Of a stretch of 64,000 nucleotides of DNA, positions 51,243 to 58,989 are shown piece after piece. The notes under the pieces were generated by a model. It had not been told where the DNA came from. It did not search any database and saw only the letters and a program-made list of their open reading frames with translations. The stretch lies in NCBI RefSeq assembly GCF_030817535.1, contig NZ_JAUSZL010000002.1, positions 6,882,001-6,946,000 on the forward strand. Reading direction: 5' to 3'. The translations under genes and the position numbers were made by a program. The number at the start of each line of letters is the position of its first letter. Within the stretch, counting starts at the first letter, position 1. Origin of the DNA: Streptomyces sp. V3I8. Lineage in GTDB: Bacteria; Actinomycetota; Actinomycetes; Streptomycetales; Streptomycetaceae.

Positions 51243-52024
51243 CCAGCATCTTCCGGCGCGGCGAACTGCATTCGCTGGCCGCCCCCTACGCGCTCGACGC
51301 CCTGGAACCGCACGAGCGCAAACGGTTCGAGAAGCACCTCGGGCACTGCGACAGCTGCGCCGCCGAGGTGCGCGCCCTGCGCGAGGACGCGGTCCGCCTC
51401 GCCTGGTCCACGGCCGCCCCGGCCCCCGCCGCGCTGCGCGACCGGGTCCTCACGGCCGTACGGAACACCCCGCAGGAACCGGCCCCCGCGCAACCGCGGG
51501 AGCGGGTGCGGGCGCAGCGCCCGCCGTCGCGGGCCCGCCGCTCGCCCTTCTCGCCCTTCCTCGTCCCCCTTGCCTCCACCACGGCCGCCGCCGCCCTCGT
51601 CGTCGCCGCGCTCTTCGGCATGCAGGCGTCCCGTACGCAGGACCGGCTGACCGAGGAGCGGGCGCAGGCGCGTGAGATCGCCCACGTTCTCGCGGCGCCG
51701 GACGCCCGCGCCGCCGCCGGCCGGGACGCGGACGGCCAGGGACTCGGCGTCGTCGCGTCCGCCTCGCAGGGCACCGCCGTGGTGACCGCGGCCGGTCTTG
51801 CCGCGCCTTCGGGGGAAAGGGTCCACCAGCTGTGGCTCATGCGACCGGAGGGGAAACCGCGATCCCTGGGGCTCCTCGACGGCGACACGCCCTTGATTGC
51901 CACCGGTCTGGATCCGGACGCGTCGTCACTGGCTGTGACCGTCGAGCCGCCGGGCGGCTCCCCGCGGCCCACCACCGCACCGGTTGTCCAACTCGCCCTG
52001 GAATCACTCGGATTCGGAGAGTAA
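51239..52024 (+). CDS. RskA-type anti-sigma factor
   Basis: The 261-residue protein has an N-terminal zinc-binding-like anti-sigma motif (HLGHCDSCAAEVRALRED), one transmembrane helix (about 105-125, VPLASTTAAAALVVAALFGM) and an extracytoplasmic RskA domain (VVTAAGLAAPSGERVHQLWLMRPEGKPRSLGLL). Its ATG overlaps the sigma gene stop. It would hold the sigma factor at the membrane until regulated proteolysis, but the partner gene appears frameshifted. Confidence 0.88.
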   Translation: MTSIFRRGELHSLAAPYALDALEPHERKRFEKHLGHCDSCAAEVRALREDAVRLAWSTAAPAPAALRDRVLTAVRNTPQEPAPAQPRERVRAQRPPSRARRSPFSPFLVPLASTTAAAALVVAALFGMQASRTQDRLTEERAQAREIAHVLAAPDARAAAGRDADGQGLGVVASASQGTAVVTAAGLAAPSGERVHQLWLMRPEGKPRSLGLLDGDTPLIATGLDPDASSLAVTVEPPGGSPRPTTAPVVQLALESLGFGE

Positions 52025-52139
52025 TCGTCAACGCCCGTACAGGAGAGTGGAATCCCGCCACCGGGATACACGAGTGCCGTGACGGGGCGATAGGGTTAAC
52101 CTGCCCGGGCCGGGTGCCCTCGTACGGGTGGGGAGTGAC

Positions 52140-52409
52140 ATGGAACAGATAACAGTGCGTGGCAGGGCGCGAGTCCCTGCGATCACGTGTGGGAGCAGCG
52201 CGACGAGTTCGCGCCTCGACCGCCATCTTTCGGTGATGGGTGGCCCTGCCATCCCTCAGCGCGAAGCGGCCGAGGCGACGTCCTTGATGCGCGAGCTCAC
52301 CTCTCGTGACACCGCGCACGACCGCACCGGCAGGGGCGCGCGAGTGAGGCGGGTCTCGCTCTTCGCACCGCTGCGCCGGCTGCGCCGTTCGCTGTTCGGC
52401 GGCCGCTGA
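52140..52409 (+). CDS. Small basic hypothetical protein
   Basis: The 89-residue protein starts at ATG 52140 after GGTGGGGAG. The C-terminus is Arg-rich (LFAPLRRLRRSLFGGR). No family recognised. Ribosome binding site and codon usage support a gene; function unknown. Confidence 0.5.
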   Translation: MEQITVRGRARVPAITCGSSATSSRLDRHLSVMGGPAIPQREAAEATSLMRELTSRDTAHDRTGRGARVRRVSLFAPLRRLRRSLFGGR

Positions 52410-52465
52410 CCGGCGGCCCCGGTCGCTGACACGCGGCCGAACCCGAGCAGGAGCCCGACCCGCGC

Positions 52466-53698
52466 TCAGGCGGACACACCGTCCCGGCGCAGTGCTGCGA
52501 TCTCCTCGTCCGTCATCCCCACGGCACGCAGTACCGCCCCGGTGTGTTCCCCGAGCGCGGGTACGGGTCCCATTTTCGCCGCCTCACCGCCCGGCAGCGT
52601 GATCGGCGGCAGCAGGGCTCTCAGCGGTCCCACCGGCGACCCCACTTCCCGCCACCGGTCCCGGGCCGCGAGCTGCGGATGCTCCGCCACGTCCGCCACG
52701 TCCCGCAGCAGCGCGCAGGCGATCCCGGCCGCCTCCAGTCGCGCCACCGCCTCCCGCGCCGTGAGCGCCGCCAGTGCCGTGCCGACCAACTCGTCCGTAC
52801 GGTCCCGGTGTTCGACCCGGGCCGCGTTCGTCGCGTACGCCGGGTCGTGCGCCAGCTCCGGCCGTCCCAGCACCTGTTCGGCGAGCCGGCGCCACTCCCG
52901 GTCGTTCTGCACCGACAGCAGCACCCGCCCGCCGTCACCCGTGGCATAGCCGTCGTACGGGGCGATGACGGCGTGCGCGAGGCCGGTGCGCGCCGGGGGA
53001 GTCCCCCCGTGCATCGCATGGTGCAGCGGATGCCCCATCCACTCCGTCAGCGCGTCCAGCATGGACACCTCCACCGGCCCGCCGCGCCCCGTCGCCCCGC
53101 GCCGCACCAGCGCCGCGAGGACCCCGGAGAACGCGTACATGGCCGCCGCGATGTCGGCCGCCGGGATGCCGGCCTTCACCGGCTGCCCGGCCGTGCCCGT
53201 CACGGAGACCAGCCCCGCCTCGCACTGCACGAGCATGTCGTACGCGCGCTTGCCGGCGTACGGTCCCGAGGGCCCGTAGCCCGAGATGTCCACGGCGACG
53301 AGGCGCGGGTGCGCCGCGCACAGCGTGGCCGCGTCCAGGCCGAGCCGGGCGGCGGCGCCCTGCGCGAGGTTCTGCACGAAGACGTCGGCGTCCGCCACCA
53401 GGCGGCGCACCACGTCGAGCCCGCGCGAGTCCTTCAGGTCGAGCGCGACGGACTCCTTGCCGCGGTTGCACCACACGAAGTGCGAGGCGAGACCGCCGGC
53501 CGCGGTGTCGTAGCCGCGCGCGAAGTCGCCGCCGTCGAGGCGCTCGACCTTGACGACCCGCGCCCCGAGATCGGCGAGCTGCCGGGTGGCGAAGGGCGCG
53601 GCGACGGCCTGCTCGACGGCGACGACGGTGATGCCCTCCAGGGGCAGGGGAAGCGGCTCCATGCGGGGGATCATGACCCGGGGCGACGGGTTTGTCAT
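52466..53698 (-). CDS. CaiB/BaiF-family CoA transferase (family III)
   Basis: The 410-residue protein starts at ATG 53698. It shows the family III N-terminus (PLEGITVVAVEQAVAAPFATRQLADLGARVVKVE), the catalytic Asp region (KRAYDMLVQCEAG, followed by VSVTGTAGQPVKAG) and the C-terminal LPGGEAAKMGPVPALGEHT. It transfers CoA between carboxylic acids; the substrate is not evident. It is the lone gene between a small protein and the type-ISP-like gene. Confidence 0.9.
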   Translation of the reverse strand: MTNPSPRVMIPRMEPLPLPLEGITVVAVEQAVAAPFATRQLADLGARVVKVERLDGGDFARGYDTAAGGLASHFVWCNRGKESVALDLKDSRGLDVVRRLVADADVFVQNLAQGAAARLGLDAATLCAAHPRLVAVDISGYGPSGPYAGKRAYDMLVQCEAGLVSVTGTAGQPVKAGIPAADIAAAMYAFSGVLAALVRRGATGRGGPVEVSMLDALTEWMGHPLHHAMHGGTPPARTGLAHAVIAPYDGYATGDGGRVLLSVQNDREWRRLAEQVLGRPELAHDPAYATNAARVEHRDRTDELVGTALAALTAREAVARLEAAGIACALLRDVADVAEHPQLAARDRWREVGSPVGPLRALLPPITLPGGEAAKMGPVPALGEHTGAVLRAVGMTDEEIAALRRDGVSA

Positions 53699-53720
53699 GC
53701 GCCGGTGCCGCCCGTGCCGG

Positions 53721-54920
53721 TCAGAGCAGGGTGAACTGGCCCTCGGGGCCCTCCTCCGGGTGGGTGAGGACCGTGGCCGGGGCCCGGGAGGCGGCCGAGG
53801 GCGGCAGGACGCCCGCCCGGCGCAGGGCCGTCGAGGTGACGGGGGAGGCCGGCGTCACATCCGTTCGCCGCGTGCGCAGTTCCGCCAGGAGGGACAGGAC
53901 CGTCACCAGTTCCAGCAGGTCCGAGGTCCAGGTCTGGGGCCACGTCGTGGGACGGACGGCCTCCAGCGTGCCCGGCTCGGGCCGGGTGATGCGGGCGGCG
54001 AACCACTGGTCCAGGACGCGGACCCCGCCCACCTCGAAGTCCCAGGCCTCGGGCGGTACGGGGGAGATGCGGCCCTCGTCGAGGTGGAGGGTCTCCTCGT
54101 CCCGGTCGTAGCGCGGCTCGTGGGGGAACGGCGGGAGCGGGGCCCGGACGTAGGGGCGGCGGCCACCGGGGAGCTTCGGGCGGTCGCCGTCGCGGCGCAT
54201 CAGCCGCAGCATGCGGTGGCCGGCGTCGGTTCCGCGCGCCCACAGTCCGGGGTCGGTGGTCAGCGGGACCGTGGGTCCGTCGGGGCCCGGGGCGGCGACC
54301 GCCACCGTCCAGGCCAGCACGTCGAGCGGGGCGGGGCAGTGGCCGAGGTGCTCGGCCAGGAAGTCCAGCAGGCCCGGCGCCAGGTTCGGTTCCAGACCGC
54401 CGGGGCGCCGGAACAGCGGGCGGACCCGGCCGGGGCGCGTGGCGGGAACCGCCTTCGACCGGGGCCGGGCCACCGGCAGGACGGACGTGGCCAGGAGCGC
54501 CGGGCCGGCGGGGACGGGCGCCTGCTCGACCGCGAACACCTGGTGGGCGTCCGCCACCCGCCACAGTTCCGGCCGCGCCGCGTCGATGAGCCGGTGGTCG
54601 GGAATCAGCCATTGCTCGTCGAACGGTCCGGCCGTCACCCGTACCGGCTCCGCGCAGGGGCCCGACGCGCGCGCCAGCCGTCCCGTCCCGGCGGGCCGGC
54701 CGGGCAGTTGCGCCACCGCCGAGTACAGGGTCCGCGCGCGTGTGACGCCGAACAGCGCCTCGCGGTCGGGCCCTTCGGCCTTCATGAGGGCGTCCCAGCG
54801 CGCTCTCAGGGACGCCGCGTCGGGCGCCGTCGGCCACGCCCGGCCCGGCCGGGGAGGTGCGACCGACCACGGCATGAGGTCCGCGAGCAGCGGAGCGTCG
54901 TCGTGCGTCACGCCCGGCAT
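53721..54920 (-). CDS. Type ISP restriction/modification C-terminal-domain protein (orphan)
   Basis: The 399-residue protein resembles the Streptomyces proteins annotated as type ISP specificity/C-terminal domain: WPTAPDAASLRARWDALMKAEGPDREALF at the start, WLIPDHRLIDAARPELW, and WDFEVGGVRVLDQWF ... WTSDLLELVTVLSLLAELR near the end. No methylase, helicase or nuclease domain accompanies it, so it is an orphan module. Role unknown; the name rests on recognition of the domain family only. Confidence 0.65.
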   Translation of the reverse strand: MPGVTHDDAPLLADLMPWSVAPPRPGRAWPTAPDAASLRARWDALMKAEGPDREALFGVTRARTLYSAVAQLPGRPAGTGRLARASGPCAEPVRVTAGPFDEQWLIPDHRLIDAARPELWRVADAHQVFAVEQAPVPAGPALLATSVLPVARPRSKAVPATRPGRVRPLFRRPGGLEPNLAPGLLDFLAEHLGHCPAPLDVLAWTVAVAAPGPDGPTVPLTTDPGLWARGTDAGHRMLRLMRRDGDRPKLPGGRRPYVRAPLPPFPHEPRYDRDEETLHLDEGRISPVPPEAWDFEVGGVRVLDQWFAARITRPEPGTLEAVRPTTWPQTWTSDLLELVTVLSLLAELRTRRTDVTPASPVTSTALRRAGVLPPSAASRAPATVLTHPEEGPEGQFTLL

Positions 54921-54960
54921 CGTACGACGTGTCCCCCGGCGGCGTCCGGGTCGTGCGCGG

Positions 54961-55746
54961 TCAGTGGGCGTCCAGGGTGACGGTGAACGAGAAACGGTCG
55001 CCCCGGTAGTGGATGCGGGCCACGTCCAGCGCCCGCCCGTCCTCGCCGTGCACGACGCCCGTGTAGTGCAGGATCGGGCTCAGCAGCGGCACCTGGAGGA
55101 GCCGGGCGGTCTCCGGGTCGGCGAGCCGCGCCTCGACCGTATCGGTGATCTGGCCGATTCTCGCCCCCGCGACATCGCGCAGGACCTTGGTCATGGGCCA
55201 GCGCAGCAGGTCCTCGGGATCGATCAGGGCCGCCAGTTCCGGCCGCACGTAGTTGCGCGCGTGGTTGGTCGGCTCACCGGTCTTCTCGTCGCTGCGCAGC
55301 CGGTGGTACGTCGCCACCTGGGCCAAGTCCGGGAAGTACTCGGCCAGTTCGCCCGACACGGGTTCGCTCCCGTGGTCCAGCAGCTGCGTCGTCATGCCCG
55401 ACTGCTGCGCCACGATGGCGTCCACCGAGCCGAGCAGGCGGACCGGCGCGCCCCGTGTGGCGCTCGGCTCGATGAACGTGCCGCGCCTGCGGTGGCGGGA
55501 GATGAGCCCTTCGCCCTCCAGTTCCTTGAGCGCCTGCCGCATGGTCAGCACGCTCACCCCGTAGTGCTCCGCCAGCTGTTCCTCGGTCGGCAGCCGCAGC
55601 GGATCCTGCGGCGACCGCCCGAGTATCGAGGCGCGCAGGGACTGCGACACCTGATACCAGAGCGGCAGCTTGCGGTTCAGGACGATCGAGTCCGGGGCGA
55701 AGGAGGTCACGAGGGTATCCGTACCGGTCGCGGGCGTCGGGTGCAA
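54961..55746 (-). CDS. GntR/HutC-family regulator
   Basis: The 261-residue protein has a GntR winged helix (PLRLPTEEQLAEHYGVSVLTMRQALKELEGEGLISRHRRRG, about 50-90) and a UTRA ligand-binding domain (about 110-255). It lies downstream of hmgA on the same strand, so it probably regulates aromatic amino acid catabolism in response to an intermediate. Confidence 0.87.
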   Translation of the reverse strand: MHPTPATGTDTLVTSFAPDSIVLNRKLPLWYQVSQSLRASILGRSPQDPLRLPTEEQLAEHYGVSVLTMRQALKELEGEGLISRHRRRGTFIEPSATRGAPVRLLGSVDAIVAQQSGMTTQLLDHGSEPVSGELAEYFPDLAQVATYHRLRSDEKTGEPTNHARNYVRPELAALIDPEDLLRWPMTKVLRDVAGARIGQITDTVEARLADPETARLLQVPLLSPILHYTGVVHGEDGRALDVARIHYRGDRFSFTVTLDAH

Positions 55747-55819
55747 CGGGCTGCCGTACGCGTGGTCGTGCGGGCGGTCGAACGTGCGGGGCGTGCGGGG
55801 CGTGCGTGGCCGGGGGCCG

Positions 55820-57226
55820 TCACGGCCGGCCGGCCGGCCCGGAACCGCCGGCGTCCGGCCGGAAGTGGCGTTCGAGGCCCTGCCACACGTCGTCGTACGC
55901 GGCCTGCAGGTGCCCGGCGCGGGCGGCCTGCGCGGTGGCGGTGACCGGCCAGCGCGTCTCGAACATGAAGGCCAGGCCGTCGTCGACCTTCTGCGGCCGC
56001 AGCTCGGCGGCGCTCGCCCGCTCGAAGGTCTCCCGGTCGGGGCCGTGCGCCGACATCATGTTGTGCAGCGAACCGCCGCCCGGCACGAAACCCCCCTCAC
56101 CGGCGGCCTTCGCGTCGTACGCGCCCTCGAGGAGTCCCATGTACTCGCTCATCACGTTCCGGTGGAAGTAGGGCGGCCGGAAGGTGTCCTCGCCCACCAG
56201 CCAGCGCGGTGCGAAGACCACGAAGTCGACGCCGGCCAGGCCCGGGGTGTCGGACGGCGACGTCAGCACGGTGAAGATCGACGGGTCGGGGTGGTCGTAG
56301 CTGATGGTGCCGATCACATTGAACAGGCGCAGGTCGTAGACGTACGGCACATGGTTGCCGTGCCAGGCGACGACGTCGAGCGGTGAGTGGTCGTACCGCG
56401 CCGTCCAGAGGTTGCCGCAGAACTTGTTGACCACCTCCACCGGCCCCGCCGTGTCCCCGTCGTCCTCGTACGCGGCGACCGGTGCTTTGAAGTCCCGGGC
56501 GTTGGCGAGGCCGTTGGCGCCGATCGGCCCGAGGTCGGGGAGCTGGAAGGGGGCGCCGTAGTTCTCGCACACATAGCCCCGCGAGGTCCCGGCCGGACCG
56601 CCGCCGGGCACCGTGTCCAGCAGCTGCACCCGGAAGCGCACCCCGCGGGGGACCAGTGCCACATGGCCCGGCTCCACCCGCAGCAGCCCGAACTCGGTGC
56701 GCAGCAGCAGTCCGCCGCGCTCCGGCACGATCAGGAGCTCGCCGTCGGCGTCGCTGAACACCCGCTCCATCGAGGAGTTGGCGTGGTACAGGTGCACGGC
56801 CATGCCGGTGCGCTGCGTGGCGTCGCCGTTGCCGCCGAGGGTCCACAGGCCCGCCAGGAAGTCGGTGCCGGGCGGGGGTTCCGGCAGGGGGTTCCAGCGC
56901 AGCCGGTTCGGATCCGGCACCGTCTCGGTGAAGGGGGCCGTGCGCAGGGTGCCGTTGTCGGTGCGGGTGAAGGCGGGGTGCGCGGCCGACGGGCGGATGC
57001 GGTACAGCCAGGAGCGGCGGTTGTGCGCCCTCGGCTCGGTGAACGCGGAACCGCTCAGCTGTTCCGCGTACAGCCCGAGCGGGACCCGCTGCGGCGAGTT
57101 GCGGCCCTGCGGGAGCGCGCCGGGCACCGCCTCCGAACTGTGCTCGTTGCCGAACCCGGAGAGATACGTCAGCGCCTCGGCGGTCTTCCGCAGTGCCCCG
57201 GCGCCGTCGTGCGCGTCCCCGCTCAT
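55820..57226 (-). CDS. hmgA: Homogentisate 1,2-dioxygenase
   Basis: The 468-residue protein opens ring cleavage of homogentisate to maleylacetoacetate in tyrosine/phenylalanine catabolism. Family hallmarks: [62 protein letters not shown] and [13 protein letters not shown] with the Fe-ligating His/Glu residues, [17 protein letters not shown] 57226 lies seven bases after GAGGG; the GTG at 57232 abuts it. The GntR gene follows at 55746. Confidence 0.95.
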   Translation of the reverse strand: MSGDAHDGAGALRKTAEALTYLSGFGNEHSSEAVPGALPQGRNSPQRVPLGLYAEQLSGSAFTEPRAHNRRSWLYRIRPSAAHPAFTRTDNGTLRTAPFTETVPDPNRLRWNPLPEPPPGTDFLAGLWTLGGNGDATQRTGMAVHLYHANSSMERVFSDADGELLIVPERGGLLLRTEFGLLRVEPGHVALVPRGVRFRVQLLDTVPGGGPAGTSRGYVCENYGAPFQLPDLGPIGANGLANARDFKAPVAAYEDDGDTAGPVEVVNKFCGNLWTARYDHSPLDVVAWHGNHVPYVYDLRLFNVIGTISYDHPDPSIFTVLTSPSDTPGLAGVDFVVFAPRWLVGEDTFRPPYFHRNVMSEYMGLLEGAYDAKAAGEGGFVPGGGSLHNMMSAHGPDRETFERASAAELRPQKVDDGLAFMFETRWPVTATAQAARAGHLQAAYDDVWQGLERHFRPDAGGSGPAGRP

Positions 57227-57329
57227 GATCACTCCCTCGTTCCCGATTCCTATGCATCACCGTAGGATTCGGCGAATCGCCGCGCAAGGGGGGATCCGGC
57301 TGTCGGAGCCGTGCTCTAGTCTCCCGGGC

Positions 57330-57929
57330 ATGTCGTGGAAGCGAGCCCTCCTCCCCCCTCTCGTGGTCTGCGCGCTGCTCGCCGCCCTGTCGGCCGGGGC
57401 GACGGGCTGCGGGAGCGGTGACGCGCAGGGGGGCGACGCGGTGCGGTCCACACCGGTGGGCACGGTGCTGGCGGACACGGACGAGGAGGGGCGGCACTAC
57501 CGTGAGGTCGACGGGAAGAGCGCACCCGAGGTCGCGATCGAGATACAGCCCGACACCGACGGCGGCTGGAACGTCCGGCTGACGGTCCACGACTTCCGCT
57601 TCTCGCCCGCGGGAACGGAGCGCAGGGCCGAACCGGGCCGCGGCTACGCGCTGCTCCGGCTGGACGGCAGCCCCCTGTCCCTCCTGCGCGGCCGGACACA
57701 CCACCTCGCGGGGGACGTCGTTCCGCACGGGACCCACCAGGTGACCGTGCGCCTGTACGCGGACGACGACACGGTGTGGGCCGTCGGCGGCGAACCCGTC
57801 GCCAGCACGGCCGACATCACCGTGTCCGACCCGGACCCACGCAACGGCAGCGGCGGCAACGGCAACGGTGAGAGCGGGGGCGGCGGCAGCGGCGGCCGGG
57901 GCGTGCCCCGGGGTGCCGGCGCCCCGTGA
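57330..57929 (+). CDS. Secreted lipoprotein of unknown function
   Basis: The 199-residue protein has a signal peptide with lipobox LSAGATGC (Cys about 27) and a single beta-rich domain (EVAIEIQPDTDGGWNVRLTVHDFRFSPAG ... VTVRLYADDDTVWAVGGEPV) followed by a Gly-rich tail. The copper-resistance/YtkA-like fold is a guess. Surface-anchored; function unknown. Confidence 0.75.
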   Translation: MSWKRALLPPLVVCALLAALSAGATGCGSGDAQGGDAVRSTPVGTVLADTDEEGRHYREVDGKSAPEVAIEIQPDTDGGWNVRLTVHDFRFSPAGTERRAEPGRGYALLRLDGSPLSLLRGRTHHLAGDVVPHGTHQVTVRLYADDDTVWAVGGEPVASTADITVSDPDPRNGSGGNGNGESGGGGSGGRGVPRGAGAP

Positions 57930-58024
57930 GACCGGTGCCGGTGGGTGGTCGTGGGGGCACGGACTCCGTACGGAAAGGCACAGTTCGCGGGAGCCCGTTC
58001 ACCGCACCACGGCGGGAAGGCATC

Positions 58025-58645
58025 ATGAAGCCCGTGCCCCACGCGACCTCGATGCGCCGCGCGCCCGTCCAGCGCCGTAGCGCCGAACGACTCACCCGCA
58101 TCCTCGACGCCTGCGCCGCTCTCCTGGACGAGGTCGGCTACGAGGCCCTGAGCACCCGCGCGGTCGCCCTGCGCGCCGGGGTGCCCATCGGTTCGGTCTA
58201 CCGGTTCTTCGGCAACAAGCGGGCCATGGCCGACGCGCTCGCCCAGCGCAACCTGGACGTCTACACCGAGCGGGTCTCCCGCCGCCTCGAGGAGACCGGC
58301 GACGGGGCGGGCTGGCGGGCGGCCATGGACGCGGTCCTGGACGAGTACCTCGTGATGAAGCGCACCGCGCCCGGCTTCACCCTGGTCGACTTCGGCAACC
58401 AGATACCCGTCGGCACCCGTGACGCCGAACCCAACACCCGTGTCGCCGACCGCCTGACCGAACTGCTCTCCGCCCGTATCGGCCGCACCCCCGACGAGGA
58501 TCTGCGCCGCACCTTCCTCATCGCCGTCGAGACCGCCGACACCCTCGTCCAGCTCGCCTTCCGCCTCGACCCGGCGGGCGACGAGCGCGTCATGGAGGAG
58601 GCACGGGAACTGCTGCGGGCGTACCTGTCGCGCTCACTCGACTAG
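58025..58645 (+). CDS. TetR-family regulator
   Basis: The 206-residue protein has a TetR helix-turn-helix (RILDACAALLDEVGYEALSTRAVALRAGVPIGSVYRFFGNKRAMADAL, about 24-72, quoted by parts) and a C-terminal ligand domain. Its stop codon forms the first base of a MITE terminal repeat. The CATACCGGTCGGTATG palindrome 280 bp downstream, ahead of the oxidoreductase gene, is its probable operator. Confidence 0.88.
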   Translation: MKPVPHATSMRRAPVQRRSAERLTRILDACAALLDEVGYEALSTRAVALRAGVPIGSVYRFFGNKRAMADALAQRNLDVYTERVSRRLEETGDGAGWRAAMDAVLDEYLVMKRTAPGFTLVDFGNQIPVGTRDAEPNTRVADRLTELLSARIGRTPDEDLRRTFLIAVETADTLVQLAFRLDPAGDERVMEEARELLRAYLSRSLD

Positions 58646-58807
58646 GGCGTTTCTTTTGGATCAGGTCGGATCAGGCCGCGGTGTCCGGTGCGGTGCATCG
58701 CAAGGCGGAGCATGATCCGTGTACTGGGCGTACTTGGGTCGTGCGACAACGCCGCGAGGCGCCGTGCCGGGCGCCGCGGACCCGGGCTGATCCAAAAGAA
58801 ACGCCCT
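58644..58807. mobile_element. MITE-like element with perfect 21-bp terminal inverted repeats
   Basis: GGGCGTTTCTTTTGGATCAG (58645-58664, extended by A at 58644) is repeated exactly inverted at 58787-58806 (T at 58807). About 162 bp, no coding capacity. It abuts the TetR stop codon. Short elements with this end sequence are, to my memory, widespread in Streptomyces. No clear target duplication is visible. Confidence 0.8.
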
Positions 58808-58989
58808 GGGGCCTGTCCGGCGATTCCCGCCCGCCCGTTCCCGCCCGCCCCTCCCCGCCCGTCCGTTCCGCGTCGTACGGCAGGCGAATTCGCGACGTGA
58901 CCCCCGCGACCCCTCCCCACCGTCCATACCGGTCGGTATGCTCGGCCCGGTCAGTGCGTCACCGTCGCCGCCACCCCTCCGGAGGACCC
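58646..58989. other. Intergenic region containing the MITE and the oxidoreductase promoter
   Basis: 344 bp without a gene. The right half carries the palindromic operator-like site at 58925 and the GGAGG ribosome binding site (58981-58985). Confidence 0.65.
58925..58940. promoter_or_regulatory. TetR-type palindromic operator
   Basis: CATACCGGTCGGTATG has 6-bp perfect arms around GGTC and lies 50 bp upstream of the oxidoreductase GTG start. ATACCGGTCGGTAT-type sites are common for TetR repressors. Confidence 0.65.

Noticed and set aside
58681..58989. N-terminal extension of the molybdopterin oxidoreductase through the MITE
   Set aside because: The GTG at 58990 has GGAGG and begins just before the iron-sulfur motif as in relatives.
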